From Mollicutes bacterium (lineage in GTDB: Bacteria; Bacillota_I; Bacilli_A; Izemoplasmatales; Izemoplasmataceae): a stretch of 64,000 bases of DNA. Shown here in pieces: positions 7,224 to 15,775 of this stretch. Location: positions 1 through 64,000 of the forward strand of contig PULR01000063.1 of NCBI GenBank assembly GCA_003551005.1, written 5' to 3'. Numbering within the stretch: position 1 is the stretch's first letter; each line of letters begins with the position of its first letter. The notes under the pieces were generated by a model. It was given only the letters and a program-made list of their open reading frames with translations. It had not been told where the DNA came from and did no database searches. Both the position numbers and the translations under genes were made by a program.

Positions 7224-8588
7224 TTACCGATGGCGCGTGACGGTGAAACGTTTGAGCGTGTAGGGTTCGCCCGGGCCGATGCCGGCTTTTTTGAGGGCGA
7301 CGGCGAGTTGCTTCCGGGCGGTGTCGATGCCTTCAAGGTCTGGAAGCAGTATCCCTCGCCGGTCCCCGGCTTCGACGAGGATGCCGTATTCGGCCGGGTC
7401 GAGGTCCTCGAACGTCGTCCGTTCGGCGGGCTCGAGCACGTCGACCTTGATCTCGAGCTCGTCGAGCTCCTCACGTTCAACTGGCGGGAACCTGGGATCC
7501 TGCCTCGCGGCCGCCACCGCGGCAGCCGCAATCTCTTCGGGCAGGGAGCTGTGCTGCGCGCGCTCCGTACCGATGCACCCGCGCAGATTCCCATCCTTGA
7601 ATAGCGTGACGAAGGTTCCCCTCGGCGCTTCCTTAAAAAGCGCTTCGGCGGCGGAAGCATCCAAGGCGATGCGGCCGTGTTTTAGGTAGCTCTGCAAAGC
7701 TCCGCGGGCGAGACGCACGTGCGGGGAGGGGCTCTGCTTCGCCTCGTCTGAAGAGGCTTCCTGCTTGCTTTTGGACTCTGAAGCTGCGTCCTTGACTGAG
7801 TAGGAGACCACCGCGTATCCGACCCCGAAGGGCCCTTCGTAACTGTGGAAGTGCGCATCCACATCCAGACCCTCTAGCGCGCCGCCCATCATGGTGAAAG
7901 GGCGCAGGCCGCATTCGGCGGCGCGCTCGGTGAGGGAGGCGTCGAACGTGGCGAGGCGCTCGAACTGCTTGCTTCTGAGGACTTCGACAAGCTGCTCATC
8001 GAAGAGGGGACCTTCCTCAGCGAAGCCGTAGGGCCCCTCGTGCTTGAGTCTATGCGAGAGATCACCGCTGGCGATAAGCACCACGCGGCGCTCTGTGCGT
8101 TCGACCGCGTGATGGATGGCCAGCCCGGCGCGAAGGTGGTCGTGAAGGCGCAAACCGGAAGGGGAGAGGCGGACAAGCCGGAAGGCAGAATACGCCTCCT
8201 CGATGAAATGCAGCGGCACCATCGCGCCATGGTCGAGCGCATCCCCCGAAGCGCCTTCAAGGCCCCCGGGCAGCCCGGCTTCGCGATAGGCATCGGCGAT
8301 GGCTTCACAAAGCGTTGTGTCCAACTCATAGGAGAAAACGGCCTCCGGCGCACCGAACTGCGCGAGCGACCCTTCGACCTTATCTCCCGGAGTGATGTGG
8401 AAATAATCGGCATAGGCCGGCGCGTGCGGGGAGATGAGAATCACGGTGTCAGGGGCTTTCTTTGCGATATCCGCGGCAACCCGCCGAAAACCCTCCAGCG
8501 TGTCGGCGATGTGACGCTCCTTGCCCCGGCCCACCGCGCGGTGGGCGAGCGGGGGATGAGGGACGACATAGGCGCCAAGGATCGGCAT
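7224..8588 (-). CDS. amrA: AmmeMemoRadiSam protein A: LigB/Memo-like domain fused to AMMECR1
   Basis: 454 residues in two domains joined by a polar linker (~268-290). Residues ~1-265 are a class III extradiol dioxygenase/Memo-like fold with candidate metal ligands in VVPHPPLAH, LISPHAP, LDHGAMVPL and ASGDLSHRL. Residues ~291-454 are an AMMECR1 domain with its invariant LRGCIGT motif and DPAEYGILVEAG / GILLPDLEGIDT. This pairing, with the radical SAM gene directly upstream, defines the AmmeMemoRadiSam system, which has no established function in bacteria that I know of. The ATG follows GGAGGTGGTTTC. Ligand assignments come from family resemblance. Confidence 0.9.
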   Translation of the reverse strand: MPILGAYVVPHPPLAHRAVGRGKERHIADTLEGFRRVAADIAKKAPDTVILISPHAPAYADYFHITPGDKVEGSLAQFGAPEAVFSYELDTTLCEAIADAYREAGLPGGLEGASGDALDHGAMVPLHFIEEAYSAFRLVRLSPSGLRLHDHLRAGLAIHHAVERTERRVVLIASGDLSHRLKHEGPYGFAEEGPLFDEQLVEVLRSKQFERLATFDASLTERAAECGLRPFTMMGGALEGLDVDAHFHSYEGPFGVGYAVVSYSVKDAASESKSKQEASSDEAKQSPSPHVRLARGALQSYLKHGRIALDASAAEALFKEAPRGTFVTLFKDGNLRGCIGTERAQHSSLPEEIAAAAVAAARQDPRFPPVEREELDELEIKVDVLEPAERTTFEDLDPAEYGILVEAGDRRGILLPDLEGIDTARKQLAVALKKAGIGPGEPYTLKRFTVTRHR

Positions 8589-8618
8589 GAAACCACCTCC
8601 GGAATGGGTGTGAAATCG

Positions 8619-9488
8619 TTAGACGTTCCCTAAGCGGATATTCCGCATCCCGTGTTTGCGGCCGATGCGGCGGGCCCGCTTGAGCGTGGGGAGGGGCGTG
8701 GGCGGACGGGTGGACTTCCAGGCGGGGAAGAAGCGGGAGAGATGCCAGGGCGTGTCCGCCTTCAGATTGGACGAAAGCGCGGCGGCGATGGCTTCGAGGG
8801 AATCCTCGCTGTCGTTGATGCCGGGGATGATCAGCGTGGTCACTTCCAGATGCTTCCCGGCCTGCTGCAGGCGGCGCATCGTCTCCATCACGGGCGCGGC
8901 ACGCGCGCCGCAGTGCCGCCGATACATCTCGTCGGAGGGGCCCTTGTAATCGATGTTCGCCGCATCGAGGTAAGGCAGGATGTCCTCAAGGGGCGCGGGG
9001 TTGATGAATCCGTTCGAGACCCAGATGTTTTTCAGGCCGGCCTCGTGGGCGAGACGCATGATCGAAAGCGCGTATTCAAAATAGATCGTCGGTTCGGAAT
9101 AGGTCGCCGCCAGGCTTTCACAGCCATATCGGCGGGCAAGTTCGACGTGGGTCTCTGGCTCGAGGAAGCGACCCTTGATGCGGCGGTTCTGCTTCGGACT
9201 CTGGGAGAGGGCGTAGTTCTGGCACCATCCGCAGCGCATGTTGCAGCCGACCGCCGCATAGGAATAGGACCATGTCCCCGGTAAAAACGCATGCAGCGGT
9301 TTCTTCTCGATCGGGTCGATGGCGGAAGCCGCGGTCATGCCATAATTCAACGCATACAGGGTTCCCCCGCGATTCTCTCTCACGCCGCACAGACCGCGGC
9401 TTCCCGCTTCAATCCGACACTCGTGCGGACAAAGCCCACAGCGCACGGCGGATGACTCGAGCCGTTCATAATGCATCGCTTCTTTCAT
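8619..9488 (-). CDS. amrS: AmmeMemoRadiSam system radical SAM enzyme
   Basis: 289 residues from the ATG at 9488, chosen for the GGGGG upstream. An N-terminal Cys cluster (CGLCPHECRI, then GLCGVRENRGG) precedes the radical SAM motif CNMRCGWCQNYALSQ, which binds the 4Fe-4S cluster. The overall layout resembles pyruvate formate-lyase activating enzymes but lacks a neighbouring glycyl radical enzyme. It is 30 bases upstream of the LigB-AMMECR1 fusion gene on the same strand, so the two are almost certainly co-transcribed. The substrate of the system is unknown. Confidence 0.9.
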   Translation of the reverse strand: MKEAMHYERLESSAVRCGLCPHECRIEAGSRGLCGVRENRGGTLYALNYGMTAASAIDPIEKKPLHAFLPGTWSYSYAAVGCNMRCGWCQNYALSQSPKQNRRIKGRFLEPETHVELARRYGCESLAATYSEPTIYFEYALSIMRLAHEAGLKNIWVSNGFINPAPLEDILPYLDAANIDYKGPSDEMYRRHCGARAAPVMETMRRLQQAGKHLEVTTLIIPGINDSEDSLEAIAAALSSNLKADTPWHLSRFFPAWKSTRPPTPLPTLKRARRIGRKHGMRNIRLGNV

Positions 9489-9611
9489 GGGTCCCACCCC
9501 CTTCTCATCTTCATTATACCCGCCAGTCCGACGACCTTCAACGTGGCTTTTACCCGGGTGTTTCCATCACACGCCTCTCATGGTAGGATAAATTTGTAAG
9601 GAGGGCGATTC

Positions 9612-10175
9612 ATGGACGACAATCAAGCCATCCGCAGCATCCTCAAGGCCCACGCCCGCCGCTACCCGCTCATGCAGGCCGGGGATTATCTGAAGCTCAT
9701 CCACCAATCGGCCTTCGGCCCGGCCCACGGGCGAAAACCGCCTGCCGATGAGGTGATTCTCACCCGCCTCGAGCAGGAAGCTCGTAACCTGCCACGACCT
9801 GTCAATCAGCCGCATTTCGAGCCGCTGCCCCTAGGCTACGCGCGGGTGCATCTAGGGCCGGCCATCGACGCCGGCATCCCCATCGAGCGGATCGCCTGCG
9901 CCTTCGCATGCGCCCTGCACACCGCTTTCGACCCCGATGCCGGGCACAGACGTTACCGGGCGCTCTGCGAGGTGCTGCTCGACATGGCCGAAGCCGGCGA
10001 ACTCCCCATCCCGCCGGCCGACGTCCAGGCGTGGGTGAAAACCCTCGCCTCACCCCCAAAGCCGCTGTCCCACTCAGACACCTATCGGTCCGCCTACCAG
10101 CCCCATTACCGTGTGCTGGAAGCCCCGCGCGCCCGCATGCTCATCCACAGCACCCACAAAGGAGGGTCCCGATGA
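9612..10175 (+). CDS. Conserved-looking hypothetical protein
   Basis: 187 residues, soluble, no signal peptide. I do not recognise the family with certainty. Visible features are an N-terminal helical region with MQAGDYLKLIHQSAFGPAHG, a central GYARVHLGPAIDAGIP segment and a C-terminal PPKPLSHSDTYRSAYQPHYRV stretch. The start is firmly supported by TAAGGAGGGCGATTC. Its stop overlaps the start of the following aldo/keto reductase (ATGA), so the two proteins are likely made together and may act in the same pathway. Confidence 0.75.
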   Translation: MDDNQAIRSILKAHARRYPLMQAGDYLKLIHQSAFGPAHGRKPPADEVILTRLEQEARNLPRPVNQPHFEPLPLGYARVHLGPAIDAGIPIERIACAFACALHTAFDPDAGHRRYRALCEVLLDMAEAGELPIPPADVQAWVKTLASPPKPLSHSDTYRSAYQPHYRVLEAPRARMLIHSTHKGGSR

Positions 10176-11323
10176 AACCCATCACCCGCAAACGCCACAA
10201 CTTCCCATCAATCGACGCCGAACCTTCACTGCTCGGTTTCGGCTGCATGCGCCTCCCGCTCAACAGCGACGACCCGAGCGACATCGACGAGGAACGCGCC
10301 ACAGAGATGCTCGAGCTCGCCTACCAGCGCGGCGTCAACTATTTCGACACCGCCTATCCCTACCACGGCGGCGCCAGCGAGCCTTTCGTCGGAAGGGTCC
10401 TCTCCCAGTATCCACGCGAAAGCTATTATCTGGTCTCCAAGCTGCCCAGCTGGGAGATCGAATCGGCCGAGGATGCCGAGCGCATCTTCTTCGAGCAGTT
10501 AGAGCGCTGCGGCGTGGAGTATTTCGACTTCTATCTCGCGCATGCGCTCAACCGCAGGCTTCTCGAGCGCTACCGCGAACCCGGCGTGATGGACTTTCTT
10601 GAAAGAATGAAGCATGAGGGCCGCATCAAGCATCTGGGTTTTTCCTTTCACGACACCCCGGACGTGCTGAAGACCATTCTCGATTTTCACCCGTGGGACT
10701 TCGTGCAGCTGCAGATCAACTATCTCGATTGGGACTTCCAAAACGCCCGGCGTCAATACCGACTCGCCGTAGAATACAACCTGCCCGTCATCGTCATGGA
10801 GCCCATCCGCGGCGGCGCGCTCGCGAGACTGAACGAATCCGCCCGGGAGATCCTGAGCAATTACGATGCCCGCCAGAGTCCGGCATCGTGGGCGCTGCGC
10901 TACACAGCCTCGCTTGAGAACGTCCTCGTCGTGCTCTCAGGCATGTCGAATCTGGATCAGACGCAGGAGAACCTGGAAACGTTCACCGATTTCTCCCCGC
11001 TCACCGACAGCGAACAGCGTGTGCTTGATGAAGCTCTTGAAGCCTTTCTGCAGAGCCGGACGATCCCCTGCACCGACTGCGGCTACTGCACACCCTGTCC
11101 GGAAGGCGTCGACATCCCCGGCGTCTTCCGCGCCTACAACGAATACGCCATCACGGAACGAGAGGGCGCCCTCGTGGGCCGAATAGAAAAAAAGGACCCA
11201 AACGCGCGCCCCGAGGCCTGCATCGCCTGCGGGGTCTGTCTCGAGCACTGTCCACAGGGCATCGACATCCCGGATGAACTCAAGCGGATCGAAGCGTTCC
11301 ACCATTCCCGCGAGGAAGAATAA
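10172..11323 (+). CDS. Aldo/keto reductase with C-terminal 4Fe-4S ferredoxin domain
   Basis: 383 residues from the ATG at 10172 (preceded by AAGGAGGGTCCCG). Residues ~20-290 are the NADPH-type aldo/keto reductase barrel: LGFGCMRLPL, then NYFDTAYPYHGG with the catalytic Asp and Tyr, VSKLPSW with the Lys, and LAHALNR supplying the His region. The C-terminal ~90 residues bind clusters through CTDCGYCTPCPEG and CIACGVCLEHCPQG. Such COG1453-type proteins are thought to take electrons from ferredoxin-like centres in anaerobes. It is translationally coupled to the preceding hypothetical gene. Confidence 0.9.
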   Translation: MKPITRKRHNFPSIDAEPSLLGFGCMRLPLNSDDPSDIDEERATEMLELAYQRGVNYFDTAYPYHGGASEPFVGRVLSQYPRESYYLVSKLPSWEIESAEDAERIFFEQLERCGVEYFDFYLAHALNRRLLERYREPGVMDFLERMKHEGRIKHLGFSFHDTPDVLKTILDFHPWDFVQLQINYLDWDFQNARRQYRLAVEYNLPVIVMEPIRGGALARLNESAREILSNYDARQSPASWALRYTASLENVLVVLSGMSNLDQTQENLETFTDFSPLTDSEQRVLDEALEAFLQSRTIPCTDCGYCTPCPEGVDIPGVFRAYNEYAITEREGALVGRIEKKDPNARPEACIACGVCLEHCPQGIDIPDELKRIEAFHHSREEE

Positions 11324-11347
11324 AGGCCGTCCCCTCAGGGGCGGCCT
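11324..11347. terminator. Bidirectional terminator between convergent genes
   Basis: AGGCCG (11324-11329) pairs with CGGCCT (11342-11347), with a CCCC-TCA-GGGG inner hairpin. It sits exactly between the stops of the aldo/keto reductase (+) and the MalY-like gene (-). Confidence 0.75.
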
Positions 11348-12518
11348 ATTCTTTCATCTGCGCCCGGCAGAAGTCTCCCATCCGGCGGAGCGCTTCGTCG
11401 AGCCGTGACAATGAGCAGGAGAGGGCGATGCGCACGTACGCTTGCGAGCGCCCGCCGAACTGAACGCCGGGCGAGAGGACGACGCCGTAAGGATAGAGCC
11501 CTTCTGTGAAGGCGGCCCCGTCCATGCCGGATGAAGAGACATCCACCCAGGCCAGATACGTGCCTTCGAGCGGTGCGATCTTGCTTGCGGGCAGAAAATC
11601 GGCGAACGCCGCTTGCAGGCGTTCATACTGCCTCTGGATGTGGACGTTCTGGGCATCGACCCAGCCGTCCCCTTCTTCGTAGGCGGCTTCCAGCGCGCGA
11701 AGGGCGAGCACGTTCGGGGCTCCGATGTGCATCGCTTGGAACGCTTCCTTCAAGCGGCGGCGGATATGCCGATCAGGCGCGACGACGTAGGCCGCCTGCA
11801 GCCCGGCGATGTTGAAGGTCTTGCTCGGGGCGTTGATCAGGACGATCTTGCTGTATTCACCGAAGAAGGCCCCGGCGCTGACGAACCGCCGGTCGGGATG
11901 GATGATGTCCGCGTGGATCTCATCGCTCAGAAGTGTCGCGCCATACGTGCGGCACAGCGTGATAAGCTGCGAGAGCTCCTGTTCGCTCCACACCCGTCCG
12001 ACGGGGTTGTGCGGCGAACAAAGCAGTACGATCCGAACCCCTGAGGCCAGCTGCGCTTCAAGTCCCTTGAGGTCCATCTCGTAGCGGGTGTCCCCGATGC
12101 GTAGCGGGTTGTGGGCGACCTTGCGCCCGGTGGATTGGATCAGGGGCTCGAAGACATGGTAGACGGGCGTCTGGATGGCGATCCGCTCCCCGGGCTCGCT
12201 GAGCGCCTGCACGAGCGCCGCAATGGACGTCAGCACCTTGGGGGCGGGTAGAATCCATGACTTCTCAAGTTCGAGTCCGTAGCGTCTGGCGTTCCACTCC
12301 CGGATCGCTTGGAAGAACCTCTCTCCCGCACCGGCATAGCCGAAGGCGCCGTGTCCGACCCGCTCGCGAAGCGCCTGCTTGATTACAGGGGCGGTCTCAT
12401 AATCCGAATCGGCGACCGAGAGGGCGATGGGGTCGGGATGGTCGCTTTTCGCCGCCGCGCGCTTGTATTTCGCTGAATCGCTGCCTTTCCGGTCCACGGT
12501 TTCAAAAAAATCGTCCAC
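11346..12518 (-). CDS. MalY/PatB-type pyridoxal-phosphate C-S lyase / aminotransferase
   Basis: 390 residues, fold-type I PLP enzyme. Visible motifs are the N-terminal LSVADSDYETAPVI (a MADMDF-like lead-in), LLCSPHNPVGRVW, LLSDEIHADI with the PLP-binding Asp, and APSKTFNIAGLQAAY with the Schiff-base Lys. These match the MalY/PatB cystathionine beta-lyase family, which cleaves C-S bonds of cystathionine or cysteine to give pyruvate, ammonia and a thiol. The start is a GTG preceded by GAGGAGGATGAGAA. It is monocistronic. A more general class I aminotransferase role cannot be excluded. Confidence 0.88.
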   Translation of the reverse strand: MDDFFETVDRKGSDSAKYKRAAAKSDHPDPIALSVADSDYETAPVIKQALRERVGHGAFGYAGAGERFFQAIREWNARRYGLELEKSWILPAPKVLTSIAALVQALSEPGERIAIQTPVYHVFEPLIQSTGRKVAHNPLRIGDTRYEMDLKGLEAQLASGVRIVLLCSPHNPVGRVWSEQELSQLITLCRTYGATLLSDEIHADIIHPDRRFVSAGAFFGEYSKIVLINAPSKTFNIAGLQAAYVVAPDRHIRRRLKEAFQAMHIGAPNVLALRALEAAYEEGDGWVDAQNVHIQRQYERLQAAFADFLPASKIAPLEGTYLAWVDVSSSGMDGAAFTEGLYPYGVVLSPGVQFGGRSQAYVRIALSCSLSRLDEALRRMGDFCRAQMKE

Positions 12519-12657
12519 TTCTCATCCTCCTCACACCGACCATTGTAACGCAAACGAAGCATTCGCGCGAGTAGGGAAAGTTGATGATCTTCAACGAAAT
12601 CTGATGAAAATTGCAAAAAAATTGATGGAGAGACCTGTATGGCAGACGCCACTAAAC

Positions 12658-12694
12658 AAAAAAAGCCCCTCCCGGCATCCATGCAGGGAGGGGC
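12658..12694 (-). terminator. Terminator of the amino-sugar operon
   Basis: GCCCCTCCC (12665-12673) pairs with GGGAGGGGC (12686-12694). On the minus strand the hairpin is followed by a seven-T run, 27 bases after the nagA-type stop. Confidence 0.88.
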
Positions 12695-12720
12695 GCTTCA
12701 TGGTGTGGAATATTCGTCTC

Positions 12721-13845
12721 TCAACGCTGGTAGCGGAATTCGCCATCGACCAGCGTCGCCACCACGTCGAAATCTGCATCGAGAACCGTCAGGTCGGCGG
12801 CTTTTCCCGCTTCGATGGTCCCATGACGGTCGTCGATGCCGAGGGTGCGGGCGGGGTTCGTGCTCGCCGCCCTGGCCAGCGCGACGATATCCAGCCGCGT
12901 GGATTCGTTCATGATGCGCACCGCGCGGTTGAGATGCAGGGTGCTGCCGGCGATCGAACCCGACTCCAGCCGCGAGACGCCGTCCTTGACGTGGATGGGC
13001 TGCCCGCCGAGGGTGTATTGGCCATCGGGGAGGTTCTTCGCACGAATAGCGTCGGTGACGAGCGTGATCTGGTCGAGGGGCTTGTTCTTGGCGAAGAAGT
13101 CCAGCGCCTCGGCGGAGGTGTGGATCCGATCGGCGATGACCTCCGCCATCAGCTCATCTTCATAGAGGGCCATGCCGGTGAGCCCGAGGTCGCGGTGGTG
13201 GAATTTCGACATCCCGTTGTAGCAGTGCGTGACGCGCTTCACGCCTCGCTCCATGGCCTCTTTGACATCGGCCATCTTCGCATCGGAGTGGCCCATCGAG
13301 ACCACCACGCCGGCTTTCTGAAGATAGTCCAGAAAAGAAGGGTCCTGTTTCTCGGGCGCGAGCGTCACGAGCCGTATGCGGCCGCCGGCTGCATCGTTCA
13401 ACCGGTCAAATAGCTCCGGCGTGCCTTTGACGATGTATTCAGGATTCTGCGCGCCCTTGTAGGCTTCGTTAATGAACGGGCCCTCAAGATGCACACCAAG
13501 CAGCCTGGCTCCGGGGGCCTCGGCCTGATGGATTGCGGAAAGAGCCGCGAGGATATCCTGTTCGGCCATGGTCATCGTGGTCGAGAGAAACGCGGTGGTA
13601 CCCTCCTTGAGAAGGTTGCGGGAGATGCGGGCGATGCCCTCGGGGTCCGCATCCATCGCATCGTCGTCGTCCGTGCCGTGCACGTGTGTGTCGATGAATC
13701 CGGGCAGGACTCTCGCTCCTTTCAGATCGACACCGGCCTCATTCGTTCGTTTGCGTACGTCCCGGATGATCCCGTCATCGATCTCAATCACGGCATCTTC
13801 CAGCACGCCGTCTTCGAGGACGGCGTCCAGGTTCGTGAGAATCAT
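12721..13845 (-). CDS. nagA: N-acetylglucosamine/N-acetylgalactosamine-6-phosphate deacetylase
   Basis: 374 residues from the ATG at 13845, preceded by AAAGGAGGGGTCGCG. It is an amidohydrolase barrel with the metal-binding FIDTHVHG, GVHLEGPFINEAYKGAQ (metal Glu), VSMGHSDA, RVTHCYNGM (paired His residues) and TLVTDAI carrying the catalytic Asp. The family removes acetate from GlcNAc-6-P or GalNAc-6-P. Because every neighbour is an Aga-type gene (AgaS, tagatose kinase, tagatose-bisphosphate aldolase), GalNAc-6-P (AgaA role) is the likelier physiological substrate; sequence alone does not separate AgaA from NagA. It is the last gene of the operon and may have an extra promoter. Confidence 0.9.
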   Translation of the reverse strand: MILTNLDAVLEDGVLEDAVIEIDDGIIRDVRKRTNEAGVDLKGARVLPGFIDTHVHGTDDDDAMDADPEGIARISRNLLKEGTTAFLSTTMTMAEQDILAALSAIHQAEAPGARLLGVHLEGPFINEAYKGAQNPEYIVKGTPELFDRLNDAAGGRIRLVTLAPEKQDPSFLDYLQKAGVVVSMGHSDAKMADVKEAMERGVKRVTHCYNGMSKFHHRDLGLTGMALYEDELMAEVIADRIHTSAEALDFFAKNKPLDQITLVTDAIRAKNLPDGQYTLGGQPIHVKDGVSRLESGSIAGSTLHLNRAVRIMNESTRLDIVALARAASTNPARTLGIDDRHGTIEAGKAADLTVLDADFDVVATLVDGEFRYQR

Positions 13846-13880
13846 CGCGACCCCTCCTTTTCTTTGTGGATTGCACAATT

Positions 13881-13886
13881 ATTATA
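13881..13886 (-). promoter_or_regulatory. Possible internal -10 box before nagA
   Basis: A perfect TATAAT on the minus strand lies about 36 bases upstream of the nagA start, inside the 73-base gap after the sugar kinase. No good -35 is visible at 16-18 bases. It could let the deacetylase be made independently of the upstream genes. Confidence 0.3.
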
Positions 13887-13918
13887 CCGCATTCCGTCAT
13901 TCAAGGAAAAAGGTTCGC

Positions 13919-14845
13919 TCACAGCTCGCGGATGCGGATGCGTTGTGCATAAGCCTCAATCGCATCCGGATCGACGTCGCCGATGGCCTCCCGGCCGGCG
14001 TTCGAGACCCCGCAGGCGTTGGCCCGCCGCAGCATGTCCGTCAGTTCGAGCCTTGCTTCCAGGCCGGCGGCGAGACCCGCGGCCACGCTGTCGCCGGAGC
14101 CTACCGGGTTCACAGCCCGGATGGAGGGCACCTCGAGCCGCCAGGACCGCTCCCGCTCGATGTAGACCATGCCCGCCTCCCCCAGGGAGACGGCGGCGGC
14201 CTCGGCACCCATGGCCAGTGTCTCGAGGGCGGCGTCGGCGATCTCATCAACCGTGTCGAGCGTGCGCCCCAGCAAGCCTTCAAGCTCTTTTTGGTTCGGC
14301 TTTATCAGATCGGGTCCACCTTTCAATCCCTCGCGCAGCGGCTCGCCGCTGCTATCGAGGATGACCTTCGCTCCGGCGCGCTTGGCTTGATCGACGCAGG
14401 TCCGGTAGAAGGTCGTCGGCAGCGCTTCAGCCAAACTGCCCGAGAGCACCACTACCTCGACGCCCTGTAGAAGCGTGGGCAGACCAGCATAGAAAGCTTC
14501 CAGACGCTTGGCGTCAATAGCGGGTCCGGGCTCGACTAGTTCGAATGTCTGGCCGGACGCATCGGCGATGCTGATGGTCGTGCGCGAGGCGTGTTGCACC
14601 CACTCAAAAGCGGTCTCGACACCAAGCGAGGAGAGCCTGGATTCAATGTAGCCGCCTTCACGGCCGCCGAGGAATCCCCCGGCGCGGACATTCCTGCCCA
14701 GCTGCCGCAAGACTTTCGTGACGTTGATGCCCTTGCCGCCGGCGTCGACGGTGTAGCGTGAGACCCGATGCGCAACGTCGAAATCGAAGCGATCGATGAA
14801 ATACATCCGATCCAGAGCGGGATTGGGAGTGATGGTGAGGATCAA
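13919..14845 (-). CDS. PfkB-family hexose kinase, probably tagatose-6-phosphate kinase
   Basis: 308 residues of the 1-phosphofructokinase/LacC branch: N-terminal TPNPALDRMYFIDRF, substrate loop VDAGGKGINVTKVLRQLG, and C-terminal anion hole AVNPVGSGDSVAAGLAAGL with the catalytic Asp. LacC- and FruK-type enzymes phosphorylate tagatose-6-P or fructose-1-P on the other end. With AgaS upstream (making tagatose-6-P) and an aldolase in the preceding gene, tagatose-6-P is the inferred substrate. The start is a TTG whose bases overlap the aldolase stop (TTGA), with GGAGGGAAGGCGTC upstream, so the two are coupled. Confidence 0.88.
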   Translation of the reverse strand: MILTITPNPALDRMYFIDRFDFDVAHRVSRYTVDAGGKGINVTKVLRQLGRNVRAGGFLGGREGGYIESRLSSLGVETAFEWVQHASRTTISIADASGQTFELVEPGPAIDAKRLEAFYAGLPTLLQGVEVVVLSGSLAEALPTTFYRTCVDQAKRAGAKVILDSSGEPLREGLKGGPDLIKPNQKELEGLLGRTLDTVDEIADAALETLAMGAEAAAVSLGEAGMVYIERERSWRLEVPSIRAVNPVGSGDSVAAGLAAGLEARLELTDMLRRANACGVSNAGREAIGDVDPDAIEAYAQRIRIREL

Positions 14846-15696
14846 GACGCCTTCCCTCCACTGCCGCAGATTTCAATCTTCTCTTCGGCGACCCGCTGCA
14901 TGGCCGCCTTGGCGGTGGCGAAATACTTGCGCGGGTCGTTTTCTTCGGGGTGGTCGGTGAAAAAGTCGCGAAGGGCCTCTGCAAAGGGAATCTTCAGCTC
15001 GGTGGCGAAGTTGACCTTGGCGATGCCGTAATCGATGCAGCGGCGGATGGCATCCGCCGGCAGGCCCGAGGCGCCATGGAGCACAAGCGGAATCTTCACG
15101 CGCTCGCGGATGGCCTTCAACCGCTCGTAATCCAGCGAGGGCTCCGCATCATAAAGCCCATGCGCCGTACCGATGGCCACCGCGAGAGTATCCGTCTTAG
15201 TCCGCTCGACGAACGTCCTTGCCAGGTCAGGGTCGGTCAACTGATCCTCGCCGGCTTTGACTTCCACGCCATCTTCTCTTCCGACAAGCTTGCCAAGCTC
15301 GCCTTCCACGCTAGCACCATAATCATGTGCCCGCTCAACCGCTCGGCTTACCAGGTCGACGGTTTCTTCAAAAGGCAGCATCGACCCATCGAGCATGACT
15401 GAACGCGCACCGAGCTCGAGCGAGGGAACGATGTCCTCGATGGCCGTGTGGTGGTCGAGATGATAGGCGATGGGGATGGAGGCGCTCTGGGCGGCGGCCT
15501 TCACGAGCGCATGCATAAAGACATCGCCCGCCGAACGCCGGGTGCCCGGGGTGGCGGCGAGGATGAGAGGGCTTTGGTGCTTCTCACCAGCCGCGAGCAC
15601 GGCCTGGATGGTCTCTAGATTGTAGACGTTGAACTGCGGCACGGCATACCCGGCTCGCTGTGCGGCGATGAGCAGTTCCTTGCTTGTCTTGAGCAT
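14842..15696 (-). CDS. Class II fructose/tagatose-bisphosphate aldolase
   Basis: 284 residues of the Zn-dependent class II aldolase family, GatY/KbaY/AgaY size. Features: VPQFNVYNLETIQAVL, IPIAYHLDHHTAIEDI with the catalytic Asp and first Zn His, SVEGELGKLVGREDGVE with the Zn Glu, IGTAHGLYD with a Zn His, LVLHGASGLP with the next Zn His, and VNFATEL for phosphate binding. It splits ketose-1,6-bisphosphate into dihydroxyacetone phosphate and glyceraldehyde-3-phosphate. Operon context points to tagatose-1,6-bisphosphate. A terminator-like hairpin separates it from the upstream EIIC gene. Confidence 0.92.
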   Translation of the reverse strand: MLKTSKELLIAAQRAGYAVPQFNVYNLETIQAVLAAGEKHQSPLILAATPGTRRSAGDVFMHALVKAAAQSASIPIAYHLDHHTAIEDIVPSLELGARSVMLDGSMLPFEETVDLVSRAVERAHDYGASVEGELGKLVGREDGVEVKAGEDQLTDPDLARTFVERTKTDTLAVAIGTAHGLYDAEPSLDYERLKAIRERVKIPLVLHGASGLPADAIRRCIDYGIAKVNFATELKIPFAEALRDFFTDHPEENDPRKYFATAKAAMQRVAEEKIEICGSGGKAS

Positions 15697-15729
15697 GTTT
15701 CTCCCTCCTCGTGGTGTGGGGCGGTTGTG

Positions 15730-15761
15730 AAAAAAAGTAGCCCGCCGCGCGGGCGGGCTAC
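15730..15761 (-). terminator. Intra-operon terminator/attenuator between EIIC and aldolase genes
   Basis: GTAGCCCGCC (15737-15746) pairs with GGCGGGCTAC (15752-15761), and the minus-strand transcript continues with seven Ts. It lies 15 bases after the EIIC stop and 34 bases before the aldolase start, so it would reduce transcription into the three downstream enzyme genes unless an unseen promoter feeds them. Confidence 0.8.
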
Positions 15762-15775
15762 CTTTGGCTGCGCGG

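Noticed and set aside
9908-10171. Extended start for the aldo/keto reductase
   Set aside because: The longer frame runs inside the upstream gene; the ATG at 10172 has a strong ribosome site and matches the family start.
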